Part shown: in pieces, positions 1 through 9,740 of the stretch
Layout of the letters: every line of letters starts with the position of its first letter
Position numbering within the stretch: position 1 is the first letter of the stretch
NCBI GenBank assembly: GCA_034521955.1
Contig: JAXHLT010000005.1
Span: 1-64,000 of the forward strand
DNA from: M55B127 sp034521955
GTDB lineage: Bacteria; Bacillota; Halanaerobiia; Halanaerobiales; M55B127
Length of the DNA stretch: 64,000 nt
Reading direction: 5' to 3'
Translations under genes and position numbers: made by a program
The notes under the pieces: model-generated
What the model was told of the DNA's origin: nothing
Database searches by the model: none
The model's input: only the letters and a program-made list of their open reading frames with translations

Positions 1-5
1 TTTTT

Positions 6-1266
6 TTAATTAATAATACTATCAAATGCTTCAGTTAACATTGGAACAATCTGATGTAAATCTCCTACAATACCATAATCACAAGCTTCAAAAATAGGTG
101 CCTCTAAGTCAGTATTTACTGCAATAATAATATCGGAATTATTCATTCCGGCTTTATGCTGAATCGCACCTGAAATACCGCAGGCAATATATAACCCTGA
201 GGTTTTACAGTTTTCCCGGTTTGACCAACCTGATGTTCTTTGTCGATCCAACCTTCATCCACTACAGCACGTGAAGCCCCTACTTCTCCATTAAGGGTTT
301 TAGCTAAATTCCTTATTGTTTTAAAACCTTCTGGGTCACCAACACCACGACCACCTGCTACAATAATATCAGCATCTTCTAAGTTAACATTACCATGAGC
401 CTCTTTAACAATTTCTTTAATCTCTGTATAAAAATCAAACTTCGAGGTATTAGAATCCAATCTAATTATCTTAGATTTTTTAATAACCTCTGAATCAATA
501 TTATCTTGATCTAAATCAATCTTACACTCCCTTATCTGTCCCACTCGATCATAATCAGGTTCTGCTTTTTCCATGACTCCTGGTCTAACAGTAGCCATCT
601 GAGGTCTATGTTCAGGACAAATAATAGTGGCCATTAAATTTCCACCAAAAGCAGGACGGGTCTGTAGTAATATACCTCTTTTTTCTTCAATAGATAGTTC
701 TGTACAGTCCGCGGTTAAACCGGTATTAATTCTTGCTGAGATTCTAGGTCCAAGATCACGACCATTATGGGTTGCACCTAAAATAACAATTTCTGGTTTG
801 AATTTATTTATCATTTCAGAGATTATACTGGTATATGGTCCAGTGCGATAATCTTTGAGTCTTTCATCTTCTATTAAGTATACATTATCAGCACCATGGG
901 CAATTAATTTTTCAGCACTATCTTTTATATCTGAACCTAAAACTACAGCTGAAAGTTCTTCATTTAATTTATCAGCAAGTTTTCTTCCCTCACTGACTAA
1001 TTCTAAAGATACTTCCATCAGTTTATTTTCACGCTGTTCAGCTAAAACCCATACTCCACTGTAATCAGCAAATGCTTCATTCTTTTTTCTTTTTCTTTAT
1101 CTAATTTGATAGCATCAAATTCACAACTTTTTACACATATCCCACACATTGTACAGCTGTTTTTATCAACAACTGCAATATTATTTTCCATCTTTAAAGC
1201 ATCAAAGGGACATTTATCTATACAAACTTCACATCCCGTACATTTGTTAGCAATTATCTTTAACAT
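6..1266 (-). pseudogene. etfA: Ferredoxin-fused electron transfer flavoprotein alpha subunit, two frame breaks
   Basis: ETF alpha binds FAD and passes electrons with EtfB, here probably from the adjacent acyl-CoA dehydrogenase. The N-terminal piece (1266 to about 1080) is a 2x[4Fe-4S] ferredoxin domain with CTGCEVCIDKCP and CTMCGICVKSCE. Such Fd-EtfA fusions are known in anaerobic Firmicutes. The reading frame then breaks in an A-run near 1080; in the next frame the usual EtfA start (ADYSGVWVLAEQR) continues to about 200. A second break at 195-200 separates the C-terminal FAD-binding segment (SGAIQHKAGM, IIAVNTD, DYGIVGDL; 251 to 6). All motifs survive, so this is either a very recent pseudogene or a sequence with two indel errors. 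Confidence 0.85.
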
Positions 1267-1289
1267 TGGTTAAGCCTCCTTAAAAATAA

Positions 1290-2080
1290 CTAGACAATCT
1301 TGTTTTCTTTTAGTTTGCTAATCAATTTTTCAACCTTTTCTTCCACAGTACCTTCTAAAATCTCTGCTTCATGATCACTTGTAGGAACAAAGGTATCATA
1401 AACCTGAGTCGGTGAAGCATCTAAACCTAATTTGTTTTCATCAACTGTAAAGTCTTCAGCAGTCCAAACCTTTATTGTGTTCTTATTATTAAAAGCATCA
1501 ATCATTCTTTTAATAGAAGGATACCTGGGTTTATTTAAATCACCGAGCACTGTTAAAAGAACGGGCTGAGAAGTTTCTATTATACTGTATCCATCTTCTA
1601 GTTTTCTTTTTGCAGTAACTTTCTTTCCTTCTATATTAAGATCCATATACATATGTTATTTGGGGTATATCTAAATTCTCTGCTACCTGTGGTCCTACCT
1701 GAGCTGTATCTCCATCAATCGCCTGGCGACCGCAGAATATTACATCATAATCTCCAACCTCTTTTATAGCCTGTGATAACGTATAAGCTGTTGCCCAGGT
1801 ATCTGAACCGGCAAATTTTCTATCAGAAAGCAAATATGGTTTGATCTGCTCCCATTGCATAAGCTTCTATCAATGCATCTTTAGCCTGAGGTGGACCCAT
1901 ACTTATTACAGTTACCTTACCACCAAACTCTTCTTTTAATCTAACTGCCTCTTCTAAGGCTACTTTATCTTCCGGGTTAATAATACTTGGTACACCTTCT
2001 CTAATAAGGGTTCCTTTTTTCTCATCTATTTTAACTTCATTTGTATCTGGTACTTGTTTTACACACACAACAATATTCAT
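1290..2080 (-). pseudogene. etfB: Electron transfer flavoprotein beta subunit, two frame breaks
   Basis: EtfB partners EtfA and binds AMP or a second FAD in bifurcating ETFs. Three consecutive frames join into one normal-length (about 260 aa) EtfB: the N-terminus with MNIVVCVKQVPDTNEVKID (2080-1840), the middle with DVIFCGRQAIDGDTAQVGP (about 1835-1650), and the C-terminus with PVLLTVLGDLNKPRYPS (about 1645-1290). Each break is explained by one extra base (an AAA run near 1840; a GG near 1645). The gene lies between acyl-CoA dehydrogenase and etfA in one leftward operon. No missense decay is seen. Confidence 0.87.
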
Positions 2081-2101
2081 AGATTTGCCTCCTTTTATCT
2101 C

Positions 2102-3242
2102 TTAATTTAATAATGAACCAGCTATTACCATCTTTTGTACTTCAGTTGTACCTTCATAAATCTCTGTAATCTTGGCATCTCTCATTAATCTTTCCACCGG
2201 ATAGTCTTTAATATATCCATATCCACCATGCAGCTGAACTGCTTTATTTGATACTTCAGAAGCAACTTCTGAAGCATAATATTTAGCCATCGCTGCCTCT
2301 TTAGAAAATCTCTTGCCTTCATCTTTAGTTTTAGCTGCCTTATATACTAAATTTCTTGCTGCTTCAACTTTAGTAGCCATTTCTGCAATTATCCATTGAA
2401 GCCCCTGAAATTTTGCTATGGGGCGGCCGAACTGTCTCTTGCTCCTGAACGTACTGTACAGTCTCATCTAGGGCTCTTTGAGCAATTCCTAGGGCTTGGG
2501 CTGCAATACCAATTCTTCCTCCATCAAGGGTCGACATTGCGATTTTAAAACCCATTCCTTCTTTACCCAGCAGGTTATCAACTGGAATTCGGCAGTCTCT
2601 AAAGATTAACTCTCTTGTATCAGAAGCATTAATTCCCATTTTATTTTCTTTTTTACCAACTGAAAAGCCAGGAGTATCTGCCTCTACTATAAAGGAACTA
2701 ATTCCTCTTGTTCCTTTAGACTTATCAGTCATAGCTTGAATTATAAAGATATCTGCTGTACCAGCATTTGTAATAAAGATCTTAGTTCCATTTAATACAT
2801 ACTCATCTCCATCACGTACTGCTGTGGTTTTGACTCCAGCCGCATCTGTACCAGCTCCAGCTTCTGTTAAAGCAAATGCCCCTAATTTATCACCTTTAGC
2901 TAGTGGTTTTAGATACTTTTCTTTTTGTTCTTCTGTTCCATATTTATAGATTGGGTGAGCCCCCAAAGATGTATGTGCTGATAAAATTACTCCATGGGTA
3001 GCACAAGCATATGAAAACTCTTCTACGGCTAATATATAATTTAAAGTATCAGAACCAGCTCCTCCATATTTTTGAGGAAAAGGAATTCCCATCATATCAG
3101 CTTCAGCCATCTTTTTAATATTTTCTGTCGGAAACTCACAGCTTTCATCAATTTCAGCAGCAATCGGTTTAATTTCTTTTTCTGCAAAATCCTTATAGAC
3201 TTTCCTACACATCTCTTTTTCTTTACTTAAGTTAAAATCCAT
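2102..3242 (-). pseudogene. Acyl-CoA dehydrogenase, one frame break
   Basis: A FAD-dependent acyl-CoA dehydrogenase of the short-chain/butyryl-CoA type that delivers electrons to ETF. The first 280 residues include the family signatures FALTEAGAGTDA and MSTLDGGRIGIAAQALGIAQ. The frame breaks near 2430, where one extra C in CAGGAGCAAGAGACAG accounts for it. The next frame carries the rest (QFGRPIAKFQGLQ, QLHGGYGYIKDYPVER, DAKITEIYEGTTEVQ with the catalytic-base Glu region). Reconstructed length is about 380 aa, as expected. It is first of the ETF genes, and a MaoC-type hydratase lies upstream, so short-chain acyl-CoA metabolism is the likely context. Confidence 0.87.
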
Positions 3243-3292
3243 TATTTATACCTCCATATGTAAAAAGATTCACAATATAATTAAAAATTTTT

Positions 3293-3726
3293 TTACTCTT
3301 CTTTAACTGTGGGCATTAACTCTGCTCTGCCTTTTAATACAACTTCATCTTCTTGATTGGTACATATCGTACTAAGTGTTACTCTATTTTTTTCTACATT
3401 TAGCCTCTTCAACTTCTACTGTTGGCTGTTATTGTGTCACCAAAGCAAACTGGAGCATGTAAATTTAAGACTCCTGACTAACATATATACAACCTGGTCC
3501 TGGTAATCTGGTACCCAATACTGTAGATATTAGACCAGCTGCTATCATACCATGGGCTATTCTTCCTTTAAACATGGTCTCTTTAGCAAAGCTTTCATTA
3601 ATATGAGCTGGATTGAAATCTCCCGTAACTCCCGCATAGTTATAGACATCGGTTTCTGTAATTGTTTTTGTAAAAATGCTTCATCCCCCACCTTTATTTC
3701 ATTTATATAGTTTTACCATTAGTCAT
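3293..3726 (-). pseudogene. MaoC-like (R)-enoyl-CoA hydratase, multiple frame breaks
   Basis: No long open frame exists here, but reading across frames from ATG at 3726 gives a full MaoC/PhaJ hot-dog hydratase of about 140 aa: NEIKVGDEAF, then VYNYAGVTGDFNPAHINESF (the catalytic D-x4-H region), RIAHGMIAAGLIST, then NLHAPVCFGDTI and a terminal VVLKGRAELMP. At least five indels are needed, mostly one extra base in short runs (GG, CC, AAA, TTT). Almost no amino-acid substitution damage is visible between them. It lies in the same orientation as, and just upstream of, the acyl-CoA dehydrogenase, so it was probably part of the same beta-oxidation-like operon. Confidence 0.75.
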
Positions 3727-3862
3727 AATGTATAACCTCCATTTTAATTATTATCCTATTGTTAATATTATCACAAAGAATTTAATGCCTCAACCTATAA
3801 TTCTAAGACATTAAATGCTCTTAAAATTATCTGTCTTTAAAAAAGCAGTCTTTAAATAATAT

Positions 3863-4673
3863 TTATTCTACTATATTTCTCTCAATAAAATCAATAATTA
3901 GTTGATTAAATTCTTCTGGTTTTTCTGCAAACAGTCCATGTCCTGCATCATCTACTACTACAAATTCTGAATTGGGTATCTTTTGATTAATTAATCTCCC
4001 ATATGAAACAGGTTTTAAGATATCTTTTTCTCCTGATACTACTAGAGTAGGTATCTTTATTTCATGTAATTGATCTGTTAAATCTAGAGTTAGAAAATTT
4101 CTGCAAAGTTCAACAAATGCATCCATCCATTCCTTGGTAACAGTTTCTCCAAAGATTTTAGCTCTTTGGTCAAGCCATTCACCTTTGTTTTCATAAAACG
4201 TGTTAGAATATACAAAAGGAGACATTACTTTAAAGAATAGTTCACCATCATAAGTCTCAGCAGCTGATATCCAGGCTTCTGCCATAGCTTTAAGTAATGG
4301 TTTAACTTCACTTACTACAGTTCCTAATATTAATGAAGATACTTTTTCGGGATATTTTAAGGCAAACTGCATTGCTACTTCTGCACCATAAGATACTCCT
4401 ACAATATGTACTTTATCAATCTCTAAGTTTTCTAGTAAGTCATAAAAATCATCAGCATGTTGTTCAAAAGTAAAATTTGATATCTCAAGTGAAGACTGAC
4501 CCTGTCCTCAGAAAATCATGAAGCAGTACTTTATAATTGTCTTTTACAGCATTAAGTTGAGACTGCCATAAGGCTGTCTGCATTGCTATACCATTAAAAA
4601 ATGCTATAACTTCTTTACCATCACCAACTAGTTCATAATAAATATTGGCATTATTGATTTCTTTATTAGACAT
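3863..4673 (-). pseudogene. Alpha/beta hydrolase, one frame break
   Basis: The N-terminus (4673-4500) has the beta-strand and oxyanion region of alpha/beta hydrolases (VIAFFNGIAMQTALWQSQL). After a break near 4495 the other frame gives RGQGQSS, then the nucleophile elbow GVSYGAE (Ser), the Asp-containing stretch PTLVVSGEKDILKP and the catalytic His in VVDDAGHGLFAEKP. Reconstructed length is about 265 aa. The RBS (GGAGG) is next to the ATG at 4673. The substrate is unknown; neighbourhood with acyl-CoA genes suggests a thioesterase or ester hydrolase, which is inference. It is first in the leftward cluster. Confidence 0.75.
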
Positions 4674-4791
4674 CTAAACTACCTCCCTTCTTTAAAAACA
4701 TATAACTCTATTATTAATATAACTTAAAGAGGTTACCTTCAAGTTACAATATAGTTGCAAAAAGTATTTGATATGTTAATTTGTTTGTCCC

Positions 4792-4819
4792 AAAAAAATA
4801 ACCTCCGTTATAAGGAGGT
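4792..4819 (-). terminator. Rho-independent terminator
   Basis: On the minus strand ACCTCC and GGAGGT pair around a 7-nt loop, followed by TTATTTTTTT. It would end transcripts from the 5.0-5.7 kb gene. A similar hairpin/T-run is at 10523-10550. Confidence 0.6.
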
Positions 4820-4837
4820 CTAAGTTTAATATTTAAA

Positions 4838-5030
4838 TGGTTACTATACTCTATATAGTTCAGTAACCAATCAATATGTGTTTTTGTTAAATCATCATAT
4901 AAATCAAAAATCTTATCAGAAGATAATTTGGGAGAAATATAGATCTGATAAAACAGCTTGATACATATAATCTTTTTTAATCTCTAAGTCAGCTTTTATT
5001 GTCCTTAGATAAAGTTATGATTAATTTTTA
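4838..5030 (-). pseudogene. Possible eroded coding remnant, unrecognised
   Basis: Between the terminator and the 230-aa gene, two minus frames give protein-like text (LEIKKDYMYQAVLSDLYFS, then FDLYDDLTKTHIDWLLNYI) that joins if one indel is allowed near 4935. There is no start codon with an RBS and I cannot name a family. It may be the tail of a lost gene; evidence is only amino-acid composition. Confidence 0.25.
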
Positions 5031-5035
5031 AATTA

Positions 5036-5728
5036 TTAATTGAATTCAATTTCATTAACATTAAATTTTATTTCTAAATCTTCTTCAGAAGATACATAAT
5101 TATAACTTAATACAAACGACACACCCTGATATTTACCAATTTTTACTACACCAGACTCGATTTCATACTCAGGGATATTCTCAACTACAATTGTAGTAAC
5201 ATCAATATCTTCCCCTCCAAATTTTTCTTTTGAATGAGTTACTTGTCCCATTTTGCTTAATTCATCTATATTATATTCTGATAGACTATAAAATGGTGAA
5301 AATATAGCACCAAGTAAGTTCTCTCCCATTATACCAGCCATTTGAGCTGGAATTGGTTGACCATCAATTTCCATTTTTTTAATATCAGTACCATTAAACC
5401 AAAATAACATCTCTGCAGGCATATCATTATTTTGACTATCTGCAACTATGAATGATACTTTATCAGTCTCCACATTATCAATTTCTTCTTTACCTAAATG
5501 ATCATATTCTATAGTTGTTTCCTGTTCTTTCTGACCATTATTGATCACTACTACATCATAACTCATATAACTGAAGCTTTTAACCAACTCCGCCACATTA
5601 GATGGTAATTTAACATCTTTAAAAACTTCATCATTATCTTGAGCCTCAACAATTCCTAAACTCACCACTAATAAAAGACTAATAAAAAGGATTAAAATCA
5701 AATTCTTTTTAATGAAAATTTTAATCAT
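5036..5728 (-). CDS. Putative exported protein, 230 aa, unknown function
   Basis: The first 29 residues form a typical signal peptide (KK near the N-terminus, a long Leu/Ile/Val core, cleavage probably after VEA-Q). There is no lipobox Cys. The mature part is acidic, cysteine-free, and looks beta-rich (alternating hydrophobic pattern, e.g. DVTTIVVENIPEYEIESG). Overall form resembles outer-surface or lipoprotein-carrier-like (LolA/DUF4412-like) proteins, but I do not see a signature and make no functional call. The RBS is weak (GGGGATG context). A long palindrome lies just upstream at 5750-5800 and a terminator about 220 nt downstream. Confidence 0.6.
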   Translation of the reverse strand: MIKIFIKKNLILILFISLLLVVSLGIVEAQDNDEVFKDVKLPSNVAELVKSFSYMSYDVVVINNGQKEQETTIEYDHLGKEEIDNVETDKVSFIVADSQNNDMPAEMLFWFNGTDIKKMEIDGQPIPAQMAGIMGENLLGAIFSPFYSLSEYNIDELSKMGQVTHSKEKFGGEDIDVTTIVVENIPEYEIESGVVKIGKYQGVSFVLSYNYVSSEEDLEIKFNVNEIEFN

Positions 5729-5749
5729 CCCCTTTTAAGTAATTTGGGG

Positions 5750-5800
5750 ATATTTATAAATAGTATATATTAATTAGTTATGCTTACTATTTATAAATAT
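5750..5800. repeat. Perfect 16-bp inverted repeat
   Basis: ATATTTATAAATAGTA (5750-5765) and TACTATTTATAAATAT (5785-5800) are exact reverse complements, separated by 19 nt. It is AT-only in character except for the central G/C and has no T-run, so an operator or a transcript-end structure is possible. It lies 22 nt upstream of the 5728 start and downstream of the 5889 gene. Confidence 0.5.
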
Positions 5801-5888
5801 TCCTTGTTATTATAATTATATATCACCTTCTTTTTGATATCAACCAAGCAGTTTTAATTTTATTATTAAAAACATTTATAATTAAATC

Positions 5889-6641
5889 TTATTCACTTAA
5901 ATTGCGAACTATCCCATATTTTCTCAAGACAATTAAATCGGCATCAATATAACCTTTTTTCTCAGGTGCATAATCAACATCTATTAATTCAACAAAATCT
6001 GCTGTATAATCCTTTAAAACTCCATTATATTTCACCCATTCACTATCTCTTTTTAATTCTAAAATCACTCTTTCACCTATATAATCTTCAAGTAGAGGTT
6101 CATAGGAGCTTTCAACTAAACCATAAACATCATTTTTCATTTTATTAACCTGGACATTATTACTGCTGATAGCTGCTCCAACCGGTGTTGTTCTAGAAAT
6201 ATGATTGGTCAGCATATTAATAATTTCAATGATAGCATCTTTGATGATTTTTAAAAAATTTAAAATAGAGCGCTTCAACTTCGCCCAGCGTGAAGGTTGA
6301 AAAGTCCTCTGAAAATCTTCCTCTCTTAGTTTCTTTCCTTCTTCAGTTAAATCTTTATGATAGCGAACTAATGCTTGAATATCAGGATATTCATTTTCAT
6401 AGATCAGAAAACTTAAAAATTTCATGTTGTTTTCATTTTTAATTAATTCCGGATAAACAAATTGTAAACCGGAACTTTTTAGGTCCAATTTCCCTTTGTA
6501 CTGCTGACCGTTTAATAATTCTACAGTAATCATATCATCTATAAAGTCTTTAAGGCATTTGTCTTTTTTAATTTTTTTTAAGACAACTGCTATTAAAGCT
6601 GAAAGAACAATAAATATAATTGTAATAGTTGCAGCATCCAA
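5889..6641 (-). CDS. Membrane-anchored protein with two Sm-like (LSM-type) segments, unknown function
   Basis: Residues 4-22 form one transmembrane helix followed by KKIKKDK, predicting a cytoplasmic remainder. Two segments look alike: about residues 37-66 (ITVELLNGQQYKGKLDLKS) and about 188-222 (RVILELKRDSEWVKYNGVL, then DFVELIDVDY). Both have the strand-Gly-x-Leu pattern of Sm/LSM folds. Between them is a basic, probably helical region with a second weak hydrophobic stretch (INFLKIIKDAIIEIINML). I do not recognise a named family. The gene stands alone and is divergent from sulP, sharing a 226-nt intergenic region. Confidence 0.6.
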   Translation of the reverse strand: MDAATITIIFIVLSALIAVVLKKIKKDKCLKDFIDDMITVELLNGQQYKGKLDLKSSGLQFVYPELIKNENNMKFLSFLIYENEYPDIQALVRYHKDLTEEGKKLREEDFQRTFQPSRWAKLKRSILNFLKIIKDAIIEIINMLTNHISRTTPVGAAISSNNVQVNKMKNDVYGLVESSYEPLLEDYIGERVILELKRDSEWVKYNGVLKDYTADFVELIDVDYAPEKKGYIDADLIVLRKYGIVRNLSE

Positions 6642-6867
6642 AATTTAACCCTCCCTTTTTATAAAAAATTTATAAATTCTAGTATTATAAAATTATAGAT
6701 AAATAAATATTTTCCTTTTTATTTTATAAATAAATCTATTTAAAAAATTAGTGAGATTTGGCTTAATATTTAAAAAGATAGACAAATCCTAATTAAAGGA
6801 TATAAAATAAAATTATTGAATTATATAAATAGAGAAACTAAAACACCAAAAAGAGTGGTGATTAACT

Positions 6868-8526
6868 GTGAATCCAAAAAATTTAAAAGATGATTTTATA
6901 AGTGGTTTAACTACTGCTACAATTGCACTTCCACAGAATATGGCATATGCATTAATTTTAAACATCAACCCTATTTATGGTGTTTATGCTTCAATTTTTT
7001 CAATGCTTTCTGCTTCTATATTTAATGTATCCAATTATCTCATTGTTGGTCCAACAAATATGATGACTGTTGCTCTTTATAGTACTTTAAGACAATACCA
7101 GGGAGATAATTATTTAGAAATTATTTTCTTGACTACATTTTTAATAGGCTTATTTCAGTTTATTCTGGTTAGTGTTAATTTAAGTGAACTGGTAAAATAT
7201 ATTTCTTATCCAGTAGTGGTTGGTTTATCTCATGGTGCAGCACTTCTGATATTAATGAGTCAGCTGGAAAATTTAACAGGCATTAATATCACTGGTTCTA
7301 ATTTTATTTTAAAGTTTTGGAGCTTTTTAAACAATATTGATCAGTTGCATTATGTAAATCTGCTAATTGGTATTTCAACAGTACTATTAATTTATCTATT
7401 TTCTAAAGTGAAAATAAATTTACCAGAATATTTATTAGCCATAATAATCATGACCTCGATTACTTCACTTAGCGGACTAAATGAGGTAATTCCTTTAATT
7501 AGAGAAATTCCAAATAGAATTGTTGATTTCAATATCATAAATTTCGAGTGGGGAATGATTACAGAAATATATTCTAAAGCTTTTTCAATTGCCTTACTTG
7601 GATTGATCCAGACTATGGCCGTTCTGAAAGCTGTGGCATTACGAACAAAAGAAGATATTGATTTTAGAAAAGAGTTTAGAAGTCAGGGAATCACAAATAT
7701 GATTATACCATTTTTTAGCTCATTTGCTATTTCAGCTTCATTTGCAAAGAGCTACGCTAATTTAACTGCTGGAGCTAAAACTAAAATTTCTCAGTTTTTT
7801 TCAGCAATTTCTATTATAATATTTATACTCTTTTTTAGATCTCTTTTATCCTATGTACCTGTTGCAGTATTATCAGGCCTTGTAATTGCAGCCGCTCTTA
7901 AAATTATTGATATAAAAGAAATTAAAAATAATTTAAAAACTACTCGTGGTGATGCATTAGTATTAATTTCGACTTTTCTTGCTGTTATAATATTACCTCA
8001 TCTTGATCAAGCAATTTATTTTGGAGTAATTGTTTCTGTTGTAGTAGTTTTAAAAATATCTAATGAAGCTGATATAGACTTCTTTTACTACAGCAAAAAA
8101 AAGGAAGAAGAAGAATATATATTACATGATGCAGATATAAAAAGAAAATCTGATGACAAATCAAGGCAAAATAGAGCTCGAGTTATTGATCTAAAAGGAG
8201 CAGTTCATTTTAGTGCTGCAGAAGATCTAAAAAAACAACTTGACGATTTTTTTGAAGAAGAAGCTGACTTCATTATTAGGATGCGTAATGTAAAGAGATT
8301 GGATATTACAATTATTAAGGTCTTAGAGGAATTTATAAATAAGGTGTATGAAAATAATGGAGAAGTTTTATTAACCGGTGTAAATCAGCATATTCTAAAT
8401 GAGCTGCAACAGATTGGCCTGGCTCATAAAATCGGCAATGAAAATATTTACTTGCCACAAAAAGAACTTCTCGCTTCAACCAATAAAGCTATAACATCCA
8501 GTGAAAAGAATAAAAATAACAAGTGA
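6868..8526 (+). CDS. SulP family anion permease with STAS domain
   Basis: A SulP/SLC26 transporter of 552 aa, normal length, from a GTG start at 6868. The N-terminal part begins with the SulP pattern (ISGLTTATIALPQNMAYAL) and contains about 10-12 hydrophobic segments to residue 410. A charged linker (KKKEEEEY) leads into a C-terminal STAS domain (about 430-535; ARVIDLKGAVHFSAAEDLKK). Substrates in the family include sulfate, bicarbonate, molybdate and dicarboxylates; none can be chosen here. It is one of very few plus-strand genes, is not in an operon, and has a poor Shine-Dalgarno, so the start is slightly uncertain. Confidence 0.85.
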   Translation: MNPKNLKDDFISGLTTATIALPQNMAYALILNINPIYGVYASIFSMLSASIFNVSNYLIVGPTNMMTVALYSTLRQYQGDNYLEIIFLTTFLIGLFQFILVSVNLSELVKYISYPVVVGLSHGAALLILMSQLENLTGINITGSNFILKFWSFLNNIDQLHYVNLLIGISTVLLIYLFSKVKINLPEYLLAIIIMTSITSLSGLNEVIPLIREIPNRIVDFNIINFEWGMITEIYSKAFSIALLGLIQTMAVLKAVALRTKEDIDFRKEFRSQGITNMIIPFFSSFAISASFAKSYANLTAGAKTKISQFFSAISIIIFILFFRSLLSYVPVAVLSGLVIAAALKIIDIKEIKNNLKTTRGDALVLISTFLAVIILPHLDQAIYFGVIVSVVVVLKISNEADIDFFYYSKKKEEEEYILHDADIKRKSDDKSRQNRARVIDLKGAVHFSAAEDLKKQLDDFFEEEADFIIRMRNVKRLDITIIKVLEEFINKVYENNGEVLLTGVNQHILNELQQIGLAHKIGNENIYLPQKELLASTNKAITSSEKNKNNK

Positions 8527-8542
8527 GGAAAGAAGTGATTAA

Positions 8543-8611
8543 ATGGACTACATTAAAGTATTGCCTGGAAAGACTATTCCCCATTATTTCGGACAGAGTT
8601 GTCAAAAAATA
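8543..8611 (+). CDS. Very short ORF after sulP, 22 codons, uncertain
   Basis: ATG at 8543 follows GGAAAGAAGTGATTAA, a usable RBS, and encodes MDYIKVLPGKTIPHYFGQSC-QK before a stop. It may be a decapitated remnant of a longer gene or a leader peptide. Evidence is limited to RBS plus start. Confidence 0.2.
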
Positions 8612-8681
8612 ATTATTCCCTATTAACTAAAGGAAGAAGTGAAGTCAAAAGTATTGACTCTATATATCATTATTACCACTT

Positions 8682-9736
8682 CTATTTATTTTTTTCTAAT
8701 AAATCTTTAATAAGAATCGTTTGATTTGTTTTTGCAGATTCAACAGCTGCAAAAGTTAACGCCATGCTATAAATGTTATCTTTTCCACTAGTTTCCGCTT
8801 CACGGTTTTCCTTAATTGCAGTATAAAATTCTAACAGTGAATATTTCCTTTCTTCAACTTCCATGGGTAAAAGATCAATTATTAATTTACCATCTTTTTT
8901 CAACATTTTTAAATTAGATACATTTTGGGATATAGTAGCAGGTTCTACAATAACTTCATTATTATCCCAATGAATTTCTCCTTCTGTACATTCTAATCTC
9001 CAATACTCCGTCCCAAGTTGTTTCCCAACCTTGAGTGACCCAACTTCCATGGTAATTAACAATCGTCCCATCTTCAAATTCAACAAGTACAACTGCAACT
9101 GCATTGCCGTCAAACCAACTCCAAGAAGGATTCCAGGTTTTTGCATACACACTAACAGGATTTTCATCTAACGAAATATCGCATTTGATCAAAATGATGT
9201 ATGGACATATCTCTTAGTAATGGTTCTTCCATTTCCAATCTAAAAGGTGAATCAAAATGAGTTGCTTTATGGAAATTTACTGTTATATAACCCGGCTGAC
9301 CTACAATTTCCTTCTTTAAAACTTTTTTTACAGTTCTTGAAGCTCTTTTAAATCTATAATTTTGGCTAACCATTAATCTTTTGTCAACTTCTTCAGCTTT
9401 ATTAACCATTTCAAAAGCAGATGGAAAAGTATCTGCTAAAGGTTTTTCTACTAAAACATGTTTCCCTTTTTCTAAAGCTTTTATTGCAACTTCCTTGTGA
9501 TATTTTGGGGGAACCACTACTAATACAGCGTCACACTCTATTATTTTTAATGCTTTATCCAAATCATTGAAACATTTTTCTTGACTCAACCCATAAGCTT
9601 CAGAAGTTTTTACCAAATTTTGTTGGTCTATATCTACATAACCTACTGCCTCCCAATATTTTGATTCTTGTACAACTCCAGCCCAACTATAACCCCAGCC
9701 ACCTACACCAACTTGTAATAATTTTAATTTTTCCAC
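8682..9736 (-). pseudogene. Gfo/Idh/MocA family oxidoreductase, two frame breaks
   Basis: An NAD(P)-dependent sugar/inositol-type dehydrogenase of about 350 aa when joined. The N-terminal frame has a Rossmann start (LLQVGVGGWGYSWAG) and the family motif VLVEKPLADT (Glu-Lys-Pro). The frame changes near 9180, right after the conserved DMSIHHFDQMRYF; the middle frame has TWNPSWSWFDGNAVAVVLVEF. A second change near 9005 leads to the C-terminal beta-sheet part ending at 8682 (LLPMEVEERKYSLLEFYTAI). Motifs are intact. The downstream partner is not preserved, but an eroded TIM-barrel sugar epimerase lies upstream, the common pairing for sugar or polyol catabolism. Confidence 0.82.
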
Positions 9737-9740
9737 TTTG

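Noticed and set aside
5966..6148. Plus-strand frame opposite the Sm-like membrane protein
   Set aside because: No RBS, composition unlike neighbouring proteins, lies entirely opposite a better gene.
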